Source: Paraburkholderia flagellata
Lineage (GTDB): Bacteria; Pseudomonadota; Gammaproteobacteria; Burkholderiales; Burkholderiaceae
NCBI RefSeq assembly: GCF_021390645.1
Contig: NZ_JAJEJT010000002.1
Coordinates: 930,001 to 994,000 of the forward strand
DNA: 64,000 nucleotides
Direction: 5' to 3'
The position numbers and the translations under genes were made by a program. Position 1 is the stretch's first letter; each line of letters opens with the position of its first letter. This document shows positions 41,812-51,122 of the stretch, one piece after another. A model generated the notes under the pieces. The model had not been told where the DNA came from. It searched no databases and saw only the letters and a list, made by a program, of their open reading frames with translations.

Positions 41812-43254
41812 ATGCAGATGCACAAGACGCACGATACAGACAGCCGCGAGCAGCAACGGCGCGTCCTTTGGGCCACGAGCATCAGCTATGTCGTGGTGAT
41901 CCTCGACACCTCGATCGTCAACGTCGCGCTGGAGCGCATCGGAGCGACGCTTGCGGGCGGCGTGGCGGGCCTGCAATGGGTCGTGAACGCCTATACGCTC
42001 ACGTTCGCGAGCCTGCTGCTTTCGGGCGGCACGCTCGGCGACCGGCTCGGCGCGCGGCATGTCTATATGGCCGGGCTCGCGGTCTTCACCGCGGCCTCGG
42101 CATTGTGTGGCGCCGCGCCGAGCCTCGCGCTGCTCACGCTCGGACGCGTGCTGCAAGGCATGGGCGCGGCGCTGCTCGTGCCTGCATCGATGGCGCTCAT
42201 CAACGGCGCGTGCGCCAACCCGCGCGAGCGTGCCGCCGCCTTTGGCGTGTGGGCCGGACTGGGGGGCGTCGCGATGGCGGCGGGTCCGTTGCTGGGCGGC
42301 GTGCTGATCGGGTTCGCCGGCTGGCGCAGCATCTTCTTGCTCAATGTGCCGGTCTGCCTCGCGGGCATTTTCATGGCCGCGCGCGTGGCGCCGCAGTTGC
42401 GCCCAGGCGCGCCCCGCCGGATCGATCTCGCGGGCCAGACAGCGGCCATCGCGGCGCTGGCGCTGCTCAATGCGGCCATCATCGAAGCGCCAGCGTATGG
42501 CTGGCACGCACCGATCGTCGCGGGCGGTCTTGCGCTGGCATGCGCATCGGCGATCGCCTTCGTCGCGCTCGAAAAGCACCGCGCGCAGCCGATGCTGCCG
42601 CTCGGCTTCTTCCGCGAGCCCGTGTTCAGCGCAGCCGTGCTGGTCTCGATGATTTCTGCGTTCACGTTCTACGGTCTGCTATTCGGACTCAGCCTGTATC
42701 TCCAGCAGGAGCGCGGCTACGCGCCGTTGCGCGCGGGCCTCGCTTTCCTGCCGCTCACCGTGGTGGTGCCGGTCGGCAGCCTGCTTTCGCGGCGCGCGGT
42801 CGCGTGGCTCGGACCGCGCGCGCTCGTCGCGCTCGCGTGCCTGCTCGCGGGAGCGGGCTATCTCGGCGCGGCCGTATGCGGGACGATGGCGCGATACGAC
42901 TTGCTGGCCCTGCCGCTGCCGGCCATCGGTTTCGCCGCGAGCCTCATCACGCCCGCGGCCACGGCGGCGCTCATGGCGACGGTCGATCAGGGCCGCGCGG
43001 GGATCGCGGCCGGCGTGCTCAACGCCGCCCGGCAGACCGGCGCGGCGCTCGGCGTGGCCGTTGCGGGCGCGATGATCGCGGGGCGCGCGTCGATCGGTGC
43101 GGGCATGCGCGTGAATCTGCTGGTCGCCGCCGTGCTCTCGGCGGCAGCGGCGTGGGCGTGGTGGCGAGCGTGGTCCCTCCGCATCGCTCACGTCGCGCAT
43201 GCCGCCCCGCCGCGCAACGAAAAGAAGACGCGTGCCGCGAAGCAAAGAGCCTGA
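41812..43254 (+). CDS. MFS exporter, DHA2 (EmrB/QacA) family
   Basis: A 480-residue protein with fourteen predicted helices, which is DHA2 length. LDTSIVNVALERIGATL is the DHA2 motif D1 and LSGGTLGDRLGARHVYM is motif A. It should expel drugs or toxic metabolites by proton antiport. A GGGAGAG site precedes the ATG. It is divergent from the ArsR-like gene at 40935. The C terminus is basic (NEKKTRAAKQRA). Confidence 0.87.
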   Translation: MQMHKTHDTDSREQQRRVLWATSISYVVVILDTSIVNVALERIGATLAGGVAGLQWVVNAYTLTFASLLLSGGTLGDRLGARHVYMAGLAVFTAASALCGAAPSLALLTLGRVLQGMGAALLVPASMALINGACANPRERAAAFGVWAGLGGVAMAAGPLLGGVLIGFAGWRSIFLLNVPVCLAGIFMAARVAPQLRPGAPRRIDLAGQTAAIAALALLNAAIIEAPAYGWHAPIVAGGLALACASAIAFVALEKHRAQPMLPLGFFREPVFSAAVLVSMISAFTFYGLLFGLSLYLQQERGYAPLRAGLAFLPLTVVVPVGSLLSRRAVAWLGPRALVALACLLAGAGYLGAAVCGTMARYDLLALPLPAIGFAASLITPAATAALMATVDQGRAGIAAGVLNAARQTGAALGVAVAGAMIAGRASIGAGMRVNLLVAAVLSAAAAWAWWRAWSLRIAHVAHAAPPRNEKKTRAAKQRA

Positions 43255-43360
43255 ATCTTCCTGCGCGCGCCCTGGATCATCCACTGCGAATTCTGGGATA
43301 CAGTGCCGTTGCATGCATCGCGCATTCGCGCGGGCCGTGCGCCATAGGAGGAGTTTTGTC

Positions 43361-43765
43361 ATGGCCGAATACGGGCAACATCCCTCGTCCGTGCTGACGC
43401 TCAAGAGCGCCCACGACTTCGACACGACGATCGCGCGCCTGAAGGCTGCGCTGGCCAAAGCGGGCGCGGGCATCTTCGCCGACGTCGACCAGCGCGAAGC
43501 CGCCGAGACCGCGGGGCTCAGCCTGCGCCGCACGCGTCTCATCCTGTTCGGCAATCCGAAGGCGGGTACGCCCGTCATGGCGGCCAACCCGCACGCGGCG
43601 GTGGAGTTGCCGCTGCGCATGGTGATCTGGGAAGACAACGAAGGACACACGCGGCTCGACTATCGCGACGTCTCGCAGACGCTTGGCCCGCTCTATGGCA
43701 TCGACACCGAAGTGCTTGTGCCGCTGCAGCGGGTGGTGGGGCTGCTGCAGGCTGCCGTGCAATAA
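43361..43765 (+). CDS. DUF302 domain protein
   Basis: A 134-residue cytoplasmic protein matching DUF302: SAHDFDTTIARLKAALAKAG near the N terminus, FGNPKAGTPVMAANPHAAVELPLR in the middle. The ATG at 43361 has an excellent AGGAGGAG site; upstream in-frame codons belong to the end of the previous gene. DUF302 folds form small dimeric alpha/beta domains of unknown role, often near oxidative-stress genes. It is 107 bases downstream of the exporter gene. Confidence 0.85.
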   Translation: MAEYGQHPSSVLTLKSAHDFDTTIARLKAALAKAGAGIFADVDQREAAETAGLSLRRTRLILFGNPKAGTPVMAANPHAAVELPLRMVIWEDNEGHTRLDYRDVSQTLGPLYGIDTEVLVPLQRVVGLLQAAVQ

Positions 43766-43821
43766 ACGGCAAACGCGCTGCACGCCCATCTTCGACAGGC
43801 GCTTAAAAATTGACAGGCGCG

Positions 43822-43848
43822 GCGCGCAGCGGGCTTCGCCCGGCGCGC
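43822..43848. repeat. Strong GC-rich hairpin between convergent genes
   Basis: GCGCGC-AG-CGGGC-TTC-GCCCG-GCGCGC forms an 11-bp stem with a 2-base bulge. No T-run follows on either strand, so it may act as a transcript end, but not as a classical intrinsic terminator. It lies between the DUF302 gene and the convergent small exported protein gene. Confidence 0.4.
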
Positions 43849-43988
43849 GTAAAGCGGCGGCCACGCCGCGCGCAGGCATTGAAAGAATGAAAGACGAGGG
43901 CGGCGGATCTTGCGCGCCGCCGCCTCAGGGGTTCATGGGCGCTCGATTACCGGGTGCGGCTCAGTGGCCGAACTTCAGCGGCCAAATT

Positions 43989-44246
43989 TCAGTGGCGAGA
44001 AAACACATCGCAATCGGGACGCGGCCAGCACATCTTGCCCGTGCGATGGCCCGAGGCGCTGTGCGTTTCGGGCGTGCCGCCGTACGACATGTCGGTGCCG
44101 GCCTGAGCCGAAGCATCGGCGTCATCGGTCATCGTCTGATGCGCGCGCTCCTGCGAGACAGGCTCGTCCTTCGCGCGCGCCGTGCCGGGCGCGACGGTTG
44201 CCACGGCCGCCACGCATGTGGCGATCAATGCCAGGCGGAATGTCAT
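43989..44246 (-). CDS. Small exported protein of unknown function
   Basis: An 85-residue precursor with a clear Sec signal peptide (about 25 residues, cleaved near ARA-KDEP). The ATG at 44246 has a perfect AGGAGG site 5 bases away. The mature 60 residues are hydrophilic, with a conserved-looking tail GKMCWPRPDCDVFSRH carrying two cysteines eight positions from each other's flanks. I do not recognise a named family; small periplasmic proteins with a cysteine pair are frequent in Burkholderiaceae. The function is unknown. Confidence 0.68.
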   Translation of the reverse strand: MTFRLALIATCVAAVATVAPGTARAKDEPVSQERAHQTMTDDADASAQAGTDMSYGGTPETHSASGHRTGKMCWPRPDCDVFSRH

Positions 44247-44865
44247 ATCAACCTCCTTTCTCGAGTTCGTGAGTGCGCCTTCGCGGCAATGACGAAGTCA
44301 CTGCGGGATAACGGCGGAGTGACTCCGCGGCGAAGGTGCGCGCGAGCGAGAGGCAAAGCCTGAAGCCGCACACTCATCTGGAAAGTCGGGATGCCTGCGC
44401 GCAGCGCACGGCTGCCGAACGTCTTAGCTCACTACTCACGTAAGAAGCGCGCCCACGCATTCGGGGGCGGCACAGCGCGGCGCGACGCAAGAAGAAGGGG
44501 CGAGCGGGCGCGCAGAGAACATCCGCACTGTAGTTTCAGTTATAGCTCGCGCCCCACGGAGTGCAATGGGCTGAACCCCGGCCCCGCGCGCGGCCCGAAT
44601 CCAGGGCCGAATCCAGATCCCCGCACCCACAGCCCTGCCCGCGATTCTTTCGGTTTTGAAACTCGATGAAAGTATTCGGAAATTAAACGGTCGCCGTGTA
44701 GTCATCTTGCGATGTTGTAATGCGCTCGCTCTGATGTAAGGCGCATGGGGCCCGTGCGCAGAATGGATAGGGCCCGCCTGAAGGCGTGGTGGCAGGGCTC
44801 ACTTGTGCGCGCCGCGTCTAAAGGACTCTAAAAAGCAACTCAAACAATCGATGGAGCCTAACTAC
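44247..44865. other. Upstream region of the phosphoesterase gene, no gene seen
   Basis: About 620 bases. The open frames here look like shadows of composition. GGCCGAATCCAG-type tandem copies lie around 44588-44616. Two near-identical decamers, TGTAATGCGC (44716-44725) and TGTAAGGCGC (44735-44744), lie 19 bp apart and could be regulatory. AT-rich stretches at 44653-44700 suggest a promoter. Confidence 0.4.
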
Positions 44866-46554
44866 ATGTTGTATCGCCGAGCATTACTCGCCCTGCCTTG
44901 TGCGGGCCTCGCTGCCGCACTGTTTGCATGTGGCAGCAGCAATTCGAATTCGGGGACTTCTGCAGCCGCTACCGCGTCGGCACAAGACACGTTGTCGACG
45001 GCCACGCCGATCAAGCACCTCGTCGTGATCTACGGCGAGAACGTTTCGTTCGACCACTACTTCGCCACCTACCCGAACGCCACGAACCCCAGCGGCGAGC
45101 CTGCCTTCGCGGCGGCTTCGGGCACGCCGACGGTCAACGGCCTCACCACCGCGCTGATCAACTCGAACGGCAATGCGAACACGACGCTCAACGGCGCGAA
45201 CGCGTCGCCGCCGTTCCGCCTCGACCGCACGCAAGCCGCCACGGCCGACCAGAACCACGCCTACACGGCCGAGCAGCAGGCCGGCGACAACGGCTTGCTC
45301 GACCTGTTCCCGACGTACACGGGTAAGGGCACGAGCGGCGGCGCGGGCGCCTTCGGCACGAAGGGCCAGGTGATGGGCTATTACGACGGCAACACCGTCA
45401 CGGCGATGTGGAACTACGCGCAGAAGTTCGCCATGAGCGACAACGCATGGACCACGACCTACGGTCCGTCGACGCCGGGCGCACTCGAAGTCGTGTCGGG
45501 CCAGACCAACGGCCTCGAACTCGTGAACACGTCGAAGCAGCCTTCGACGGTTGCGGCGCCCACGTACTACATCGAAGACGGTGCAGGCGGCCTGACGATG
45601 ATGGGCGACGTGGACCCGGGCTACGACACGTGCTCGAGCAAGAGCGACCAGGGCATGATCAACGCGCAGAACATCGGCGACCTGCTGAACGCGCAGAAGA
45701 TCTCGTGGGGCGGCTTCATGGGCGGCTTCAACCTGCAGACGGTCAACGCGAACGGCACGACGGGCTGCTTGCGCAGCACGGTCGCGACGGCCGTGAACGC
45801 CGCGACTGCCGACTACAGCCCGCACCACAACTGGTTCCAGTACTTCAAGTCGACCGCGAACCCGCAGCACTTGCGCCCGAGCTCGACGGCGGCCATTGGC
45901 TCGACGCTCGAATCGGACGGCAAGACGCTGGACCCGGCGAACCACCAGTACGACTCGGACGACTTCTTCGCGGCTGTGAAGGCGGGCAACTTCCCGTCGG
46001 TGAGCTTCCTCAAGGCGCCGGCTGCCCAGGACGCGCACGCGGGCTATTCGGACCCGCTCGACGAGCAGCAGTTCGTGACCAAGGTCGTGAACTTCCTGAT
46101 GCAGCAGCCCGACTGGAAGAACACGGCTGTCGTCGTGACCTATGACGATTCGGACGGCTGGTACGACCACCAGTACATGGCGCCGATGCACTCGTCGCTG
46201 AACGCGGCAGACCAGCTCAACGGCAACGGCGTTTGCGGCACGGGCACGCAGCCTACGGGCATCGCTGGCGCGCCGGTCAACGGCCGCTGCGGTCCGGGCA
46301 CGCGCATCCCGTTCCTCGTGATCTCGCCGTGGGCGAAGGCCAACTACGTCGACCATACGTTCATCGATCAAGCATCGGTCGTGCGCTTCATCGAAGACAA
46401 CTGGCTCGGCGGCGCACGTCTTGGCGGCGGTTCGTTCGACGCAGCCGCAGGCGACATGCGCGCGCTGTTTAACTTTAGCGGTACGGGTAATTTGCCGGTG
46501 TTGTATCTCGACGGCACGCTGGGCACGCAGTTGAGCTCCGCACCGTCGATTTGA
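44866..46554 (+). CDS. AcpA/phospholipase C-like phosphoesterase, exported lipoprotein
   Basis: The ATG at 44866 is chosen for its GGAG site and because the lipoprotein signal follows at once (lipobox LFAC, C22); an ATG five codons upstream is possible. The 562-residue protein belongs to the phosphoesterase family (alkaline-phosphatase fold) of bacterial phospholipases C and AcpA acid phosphatases. KHLVVIYGENVSFDHYF is the family's N-terminal motif. PHHNWFQYF, VTYDDSDGWYDHQ and GPGTRIPFLVISPWAK are further conserved blocks with metal or active-site residues. It is directly followed by a di-heme peroxidase gene, as in some Burkholderia genomes. Substrate uncertain: phospholipid or phosphomonoester. 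Confidence 0.88.
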   Translation: MLYRRALLALPCAGLAAALFACGSSNSNSGTSAAATASAQDTLSTATPIKHLVVIYGENVSFDHYFATYPNATNPSGEPAFAAASGTPTVNGLTTALINSNGNANTTLNGANASPPFRLDRTQAATADQNHAYTAEQQAGDNGLLDLFPTYTGKGTSGGAGAFGTKGQVMGYYDGNTVTAMWNYAQKFAMSDNAWTTTYGPSTPGALEVVSGQTNGLELVNTSKQPSTVAAPTYYIEDGAGGLTMMGDVDPGYDTCSSKSDQGMINAQNIGDLLNAQKISWGGFMGGFNLQTVNANGTTGCLRSTVATAVNAATADYSPHHNWFQYFKSTANPQHLRPSSTAAIGSTLESDGKTLDPANHQYDSDDFFAAVKAGNFPSVSFLKAPAAQDAHAGYSDPLDEQQFVTKVVNFLMQQPDWKNTAVVVTYDDSDGWYDHQYMAPMHSSLNAADQLNGNGVCGTGTQPTGIAGAPVNGRCGPGTRIPFLVISPWAKANYVDHTFIDQASVVRFIEDNWLGGARLGGGSFDAAAGDMRALFNFSGTGNLPVLYLDGTLGTQLSSAPSI

Positions 46555-46738
46555 TCGACGTCCGGCGCGAGTCTCGGCCGTCCGCACGCGCAAGTCCCGC
46601 GCGTGCAGGGCGGCCGGCCTCGCGCCGTTGTCACGTCGTGTGGCTCTCGCCGCGTTGCACGCCAGCTTTGACGTTCGCTGGATGCTCGCGGCGTTCGGCT
46701 TTTCCTTCTCGTGGTATTACGCAAAGAAAGATCGAATC

Positions 46739-48172
46739 ATGTCCGAGCTTTCCAGTTCGCCTGCACCGTCTTCACCCAAACCGCGCAACGCGTCGAGCCC
46801 CGTGCGGCTCGTCCTGCGCGCCGCCGCCGCCGTGATTGCGCTCGGCGCACTGGGTTTTTGCGCTTACGCCGTGGCGTTTCCGGCCAACGTGCCCGATGCC
46901 GTGGGCGAGGTCGTCGAGAACCTGACCGGCGCGAATCCGCACCCCGTGGTGCTGCAGCGCCCGCCCGTCGCGCCGCTTTCGGCGATGGCGCAGCTCGGCA
47001 AACAACTCTTCTTCGATCCGGCGCTCTCGGGCTCCGGTCAGCAGTCCTGTGCTTCGTGCCATAGCCCAGACCGTTCCTACGGTCCTCCCAATGGGCACGA
47101 CGTGCAGATGGGCGGCCTCGCGATGAACCAGCAGGGTTATCGGCCGCCGCCTTCGTTGATGTACCTGTACCGTCAGCCGAACTTCAGCATCGGGCCCGAC
47201 CAGGGCGAAAACGACGACGCGCCGACGGTCGCCCAGCAGGCCACGGCCGCAGCCGACGTCGTGAAGTCGCAGAAGGTGGCGGGCGGCGCATCGACCTCAG
47301 TGGAGATGGTGCCGCAGGGCGGCCTCTTCTGGGACGGACGCGCCGACACGCTGCAGCAGCAGGCGTATGGCCCGCTGCTCAATCCCGTGGAAATGGCGAA
47401 CACGAGCATCGAACAGGTCGCGGCGAAGCTCGAGAAAGCGCCGTACGCCAGGCACTTCACGGAGTTGTTCGGAGACCGAATCTTCAGCGATCCGAAGATG
47501 TCCGTGGCCGAAGCGATGTTCGCCATCTCGCGCTACCAGGTGGAAGATCAGTCGTTCCATCCGTATAACAGCAAGTACGACCGCTGGCTCGAAGGCCATG
47601 AGCGCCTTTCACAAGCCGAGCTGCGCGGGCTGCGTCTGTTCAACGACCCGAACAAGGCGAACTGCGCGGGCTGCCACATCTCGAAGCCCGGCAAGGACGG
47701 CCTGCCGCCCATGTTTACGGACTATCAGTACGAGGCGCTGGGCGTGCCGCGCAACAACAAGCTCGCGCAGAACAAGGACCCGCACTTCTTCGATCTGGGG
47801 GTATGCGGCCCGTTCCGCTCGGATTTCAAGGACCAGACGCAGTACTGCGGCATGTTCCTCACGCCCACGCTGCGCAATTCGGCCACGCGTACGGTGTTTT
47901 TCCACAACGGCGTGTACCACAACCTCGACGACGTGATGGCGTTCTACAACGATCGCAATACGGACCCGGGCAAGTTCTATCCGCACGGCCCCGACGGCAA
48001 GATCGACAAGTACGACGATATCCCGCCGCAGTTCCAGAAGAACGTGGACGTGACCGATGCGCCCTTCGACCGCAAGTTCGGCGACAAGCCCGCGATGACG
48101 CAAAGCGATATTCAGGACATCATCGCGTTTCTCAAGACGCTCAACGACGATCCAGTGCCGTCGAAGCAGTGA
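46739..48172 (+). CDS. Di-heme cytochrome c peroxidase/MauG family protein
   Basis: A 477-residue protein with an N-terminal membrane anchor or signal (about residues 20-45) and two heme motifs, CASCH (N-terminal domain) and CAGCH (C-terminal domain). GKQLFFDPALSGSGQQSCASCH is the canonical CCP opening. FWDGRADTLQQQAYGPLLNPVEM and LRNSATRTVFFHNGVYHNLDDV are conserved family blocks. It should reduce peroxide or oxidise a partner in the periplasm. The pairing with the AcpA-like phosphoesterase (185 bases upstream) recurs in related genomes (recollection, not checked). The ATG at 46739 is chosen because it precedes the anchor. Confidence 0.88.
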   Translation: MSELSSSPAPSSPKPRNASSPVRLVLRAAAAVIALGALGFCAYAVAFPANVPDAVGEVVENLTGANPHPVVLQRPPVAPLSAMAQLGKQLFFDPALSGSGQQSCASCHSPDRSYGPPNGHDVQMGGLAMNQQGYRPPPSLMYLYRQPNFSIGPDQGENDDAPTVAQQATAAADVVKSQKVAGGASTSVEMVPQGGLFWDGRADTLQQQAYGPLLNPVEMANTSIEQVAAKLEKAPYARHFTELFGDRIFSDPKMSVAEAMFAISRYQVEDQSFHPYNSKYDRWLEGHERLSQAELRGLRLFNDPNKANCAGCHISKPGKDGLPPMFTDYQYEALGVPRNNKLAQNKDPHFFDLGVCGPFRSDFKDQTQYCGMFLTPTLRNSATRTVFFHNGVYHNLDDVMAFYNDRNTDPGKFYPHGPDGKIDKYDDIPPQFQKNVDVTDAPFDRKFGDKPAMTQSDIQDIIAFLKTLNDDPVPSKQ

Positions 48173-48235
48173 GCGGGGCGGTCCGCAGCCCGGTGGTATT
48201 TGGCCGGGTCGCGGACAGGATCATTGCGTCGCGCT

Positions 48236-49195
48236 TTAGTGTGCCGGCGTGCCGTCGACGAACTTCTCGATCGCCGCCATCGTGGGGGCCGGCGCTTCTT
48301 CCATGAGCCAGTGCCCGGCGCCCGGGATCACGACGCCCTGCGCGTTCGTATCCACGAGCCGCGCCTGGTCGATGAGGAACGTGCCGGACGCCTTCTCGCC
48401 CGCCAGTACGAGCATCGGCATAGTAAGCGGCGTTTTCGCGAACGCGGCGAAATCGGCTGCGTCCTGCGGGAACGCGTGGAAGTACTCGAACCCGGCCTTC
48501 ATGCGGCCAGGGCGCGCATAGGCGGCTGCATAGCGTTCGCGGTCCGCTTCCGGAACCGAGTGCTTCGGGTCCGCAGCGAAGTCGTTCCAGAAGTGCTCGA
48601 AGTAGATGCGCTCACGGCCTTCCACGAGCGCGAGCGGAGTTGGCCCATAGAAGTTGAAGTGCCACTTGTCGCGCAGCAGCCAGACCTTTTGCCAGTCGCC
48701 TACGCCGGGCAGGAAAGCGTCCATGAGCGTGATGCTCTCGACTTCGTCGGGGTATTGCGCCGCATAGGCATAGGCGACCATCAGCCCGATGTCATGACCC
48801 ACGAGCTTGACCTTGCGATAGCCGAGCGCCTGCACCATGGCGTGGATATCCTGCGCGAGCGTCTTCTTGTCGTAGCCGCTGGCCGGAATTTCCGAATTGC
48901 CCGCCCCGGGCAGGTCCGGCGCGATCACGATTCGCTGCTCTCCTAGCTGCGCCATGAGCGGTTGCCACATATGGCTGGTCTCGGCATAGCCGTGCAGCAG
49001 CAGCACCGGGGTGGCGTCGTTCTGCTGGCTGCCGGCCTGCAGATAATGGAGGCGCAGGCCATTTGCCTCGATGTCGTGCCGGGTGATCGCGGCGGATTGC
49101 GCAGCGGCCGCCGCCGTTGCGGAAAGGGCCGGCGCCAGGGCCGCGGCGCAGAAGAGGGCGGCGCCGAGCCGCTTGAGCATGCGTAAGGATTTCAT
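48236..49195 (-). CDS. Exported alpha/beta hydrolase with Asp nucleophile (epoxide hydrolase/haloalkane dehalogenase-like)
   Basis: A 319-residue precursor with a Sec signal peptide (AAALAPALSATAAAAA). The oxyanion motif is LLLHGYAETSHMW; the nucleophile elbow VGHDIGLMVAYAYA carries aspartate rather than serine, which marks the epoxide-hydrolase/dehalogenase branch. The acid and GAGHWLMEEAP histidine lie near the C terminus. ATG 49195 starts the signal peptide; the upstream frame to 49273 is not needed. Export is unusual for this group and would suit detoxification in the periplasm. Confidence 0.87.
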   Translation of the reverse strand: MKSLRMLKRLGAALFCAAALAPALSATAAAAAQSAAITRHDIEANGLRLHYLQAGSQQNDATPVLLLHGYAETSHMWQPLMAQLGEQRIVIAPDLPGAGNSEIPASGYDKKTLAQDIHAMVQALGYRKVKLVGHDIGLMVAYAYAAQYPDEVESITLMDAFLPGVGDWQKVWLLRDKWHFNFYGPTPLALVEGRERIYFEHFWNDFAADPKHSVPEADRERYAAAYARPGRMKAGFEYFHAFPQDAADFAAFAKTPLTMPMLVLAGEKASGTFLIDQARLVDTNAQGVVIPGAGHWLMEEAPAPTMAAIEKFVDGTPAH

Positions 49196-49393
49196 CGCGG
49201 AACTCCGTGGGTTGTCTGAACGCGGTTGCGTACCAACCCATGATCGTCCCGCGGGCACGGTTTGCCGTGCCAAGGACTTGATGCAGATGTTCGAAAGCTT
49301 CGAACGAGTTAGGGGGCGTACGGTCCACTGCCGGAGAAGGCGCGGCAGTGAGCGCGACGAGCCGCGTGGGCAAAGCGCCGCTGCGCTGCGCGG

Positions 49394-49732
49394 CTACTTG
49401 CCTGCGGGGGCAAGATGGATCGTGACGATCACCGAGGCGTCGTCGAGCGCCTCCAGCGCATGCGTTTCTCCGCCGCCGAGCAGCAGCATGTCACCAGCAT
49501 GCATGGTGCGCGGGTCGCCGTTCACGAAGAAGCGGATCACGCCCTCGACGCATTGCACCGTGATCTCACCCGGCACACTGTGCTCGGGCACGCGCTTGCC
49601 CGCTGGCAGCACGAGCCGCATCACCTCGAGTTGCTGCGCGCGGATCAGGGTCGTCGACTTCGCGTTCTTGAGCGCCGCGCCTAGCGGTCGCGCGTCGAAC
49701 ACCTCGCCCGGCGCGGCGTGGGGGATGGCCAT
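49394..49732 (-). CDS. Small cupin-domain protein
   Basis: A 112-residue single-domain cupin. The barrel is visible in HSVPGEITVQCVEGVIRFF and GDMLLLGGGETHALEALDDA. A metal site is incomplete: the first motif has H and E (HSVPGE) and the second a single H (GETHAL). Such proteins may bind small ligands or act as stress-related isomerases. It lies between the hydrolase and the OsmC gene on the same strand, but with 80-200-base gaps. Confidence 0.82.
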   Translation of the reverse strand: MAIPHAAPGEVFDARPLGAALKNAKSTTLIRAQQLEVMRLVLPAGKRVPEHSVPGEITVQCVEGVIRFFVNGDPRTMHAGDMLLLGGGETHALEALDDASVIVTIHLAPAGK

Positions 49733-49812
49733 GGCAGTCTCTCATCGATGAAGCCGGCAACGCACGCGTGGCGCGTGCGAGCCGGCAGTAGCCAAGCGCT
49801 TCCGGCGCGCCC

Positions 49813-50244
49813 TCAGGCGACGAGCGTCGCGTTGAGCGTGATCTTCGCGTTGTTGGCGAAGAGCTTCGACACCGGGCAGTTCTCCTTGGCGCCCTTCGAA
49901 AGCTCGTCGAACTTCGCTTGATCGATACCGGGAATCTTCGCGGTCATGTCGAGCTGGCAGCTCGTGATGGCGAAGCCTTCGCCTACCTTGTCTAGCGTAA
50001 CGGTCGATTTCGTCTCGATGCTCTCGGCCGTGAAACCCGCCTGGGTGAGAAAGAGCGAGAACGCCATCGTGAAGCAGCCCGCGTGCGCCGCACCGATCAG
50101 CTCCTCGGGGTTGGTGCCGGGACCGCCTTCGAAGCGTGAGGCGAAGCCATAGGGCGCTTCTTTGAGCACGCCGGTTTGCGTCGAGATCGTGCCCTGACCG
50201 TCCTTGATTCCGCCGTGCCATTTTGCCGATGCCGTCTTTTGCAT
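49813..50244 (-). CDS. osmC: OsmC-family peroxiredoxin
   Basis: A 143-residue OsmC/Ohr protein that reduces organic peroxides. GTNPEELIGAAHAGCFTMAFSL carries the first catalytic cysteine (HAGCF) and KGAKENCPVSKLF the second (NCPVSK), with the arginine in the loop before. Start ATG at 50244 (MQKTASAKWHGGIKDG) matches the family opening; upstream residues are not conserved. It is 80 bases beyond the cytochrome c end of the ba3-oxidase operon on the same strand. Confidence 0.9.
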   Translation of the reverse strand: MQKTASAKWHGGIKDGQGTISTQTGVLKEAPYGFASRFEGGPGTNPEELIGAAHAGCFTMAFSLFLTQAGFTAESIETKSTVTLDKVGEGFAITSCQLDMTAKIPGIDQAKFDELSKGAKENCPVSKLFANNAKITLNATLVA

Positions 50245-50324
50245 GATGTCGCTCCGCGTTTGTGGGATGAGGGACGTGCAGGGCGCGCAATTTGCGTACC
50301 GCTGCATCTCCCGCGTGGTTGGGT

Positions 50325-51122
50325 TCAGGGTTGCTTCGGCGGCGTTTCGCCCGCATACCAGGCGGCGGCCGCGTCGATTTCCTCGGGCGTCATGTTGCGC
50401 GCGATGTTGCGCATCTGCTCGGAAATGTCGTTATGCCGCGTGCCGTTCGCGAACGCGAGCAGTTGCGCCTTCGTGTACGCGGCAGGCAAACCGTCGAGCC
50501 ACGGGCTGCCGATCTTGCTGTCCACGCCGCCATGGCAGGACGCGCACGCGGGTATATTGCGCAGCGGCGCCCCGTGCACGACGATGCCGGGCGCGCCGCC
50601 ATGCAGGTGCGCGATCGGCTGCAGCGAGGCGTAGTACGCCGCGAGGTCGCGCATGTCTTCGTCGGACAGATCGCGCGCCATGGGCGACATCACCGCGTTC
50701 TGGCGCGCGCCGGTCTGGAAGTCGTGCAGTTCCTTGAAGACCACGATGGCGAACTGGCCCGCCAGATTCGGCGAATTGGCCATGCTGATGCCGCGCGGAC
50801 CATGGCACATCGTGCAGCGCAAGGCGAGTGTCGCGCCGCGGCCAATCGAGAGGGTCGTCGCGCCGTCGAGCATGTGCGGCGTGAGTTCGACCTGGCTCAA
50901 CTGGTAGCCCGGTGCGACCGCCGATTCGACCGGATGCCACTGGCGCGGCACGCCGGCCGCGCTGCAGATCGCCGTCCAGATGCCCTGAAAATACGGGTCG
51001 CTCTTGGCGGAAGGCAGCCAGATGAAGCCGATCAGCACGGAGAGGACGAACACGACGATCGCCGTGCCCACGCCCGTGCGAAACCACACATTGCGAAACG
51101 AGAACAGGCGTTCGTCGCTCAT
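50325..51122 (-). CDS. Membrane-anchored di-heme cytochrome c
   Basis: A 265-residue protein with an N-terminal anchor helix (about 22-40) and two CxxCH motifs, CTMCH and CASCH. Each lies in a c4-like class I cytochrome domain, with methionines in RDLSDEDMRDLAAYYASL-type helices. Its start overlaps the end of the ba3 oxidase subunit I by 4 bases (ATGA), so it is the last member of that operon. It is probably the direct electron donor to subunit II (inference). Confidence 0.87.
   Translation of the reverse strand: MSDERLFSFRNVWFRTGVGTAIVVFVLSVLIGFIWLPSAKSDPYFQGIWTAICSAAGVPRQWHPVESAVAPGYQLSQVELTPHMLDGATTLSIGRGATLALRCTMCHGPRGISMANSPNLAGQFAIVVFKELHDFQTGARQNAVMSPMARDLSDEDMRDLAAYYASLQPIAHLHGGAPGIVVHGAPLRNIPACASCHGGVDSKIGSPWLDGLPAAYTKAQLLAFANGTRHNDISEQMRNIARNMTPEEIDAAAAWYAGETPPKQP

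Noticed and set aside
41709-43397. A 562-codon plus-strand frame overlapping the DHA2 exporter in another frame
   Set aside because: The exporter frame has the family motifs; this one is an Arg/Ala-rich shadow.
43822-43848. GC-rich hairpin considered as an intrinsic terminator
   Set aside because: No T-run follows on either strand, so it is listed only as an inverted repeat.
44884-46593. A 569-codon minus-strand open frame opposite the AcpA-like phosphoesterase gene
   Set aside because: Antisense shadow: mostly Arg, Val and Ala, with no motifs and no start context.
48181-48224. Imperfect hairpin GTCCGC..GCGGAC after the peroxidase gene
   Set aside because: It has an internal mismatch and no T-tract, so a terminator call is not supported.
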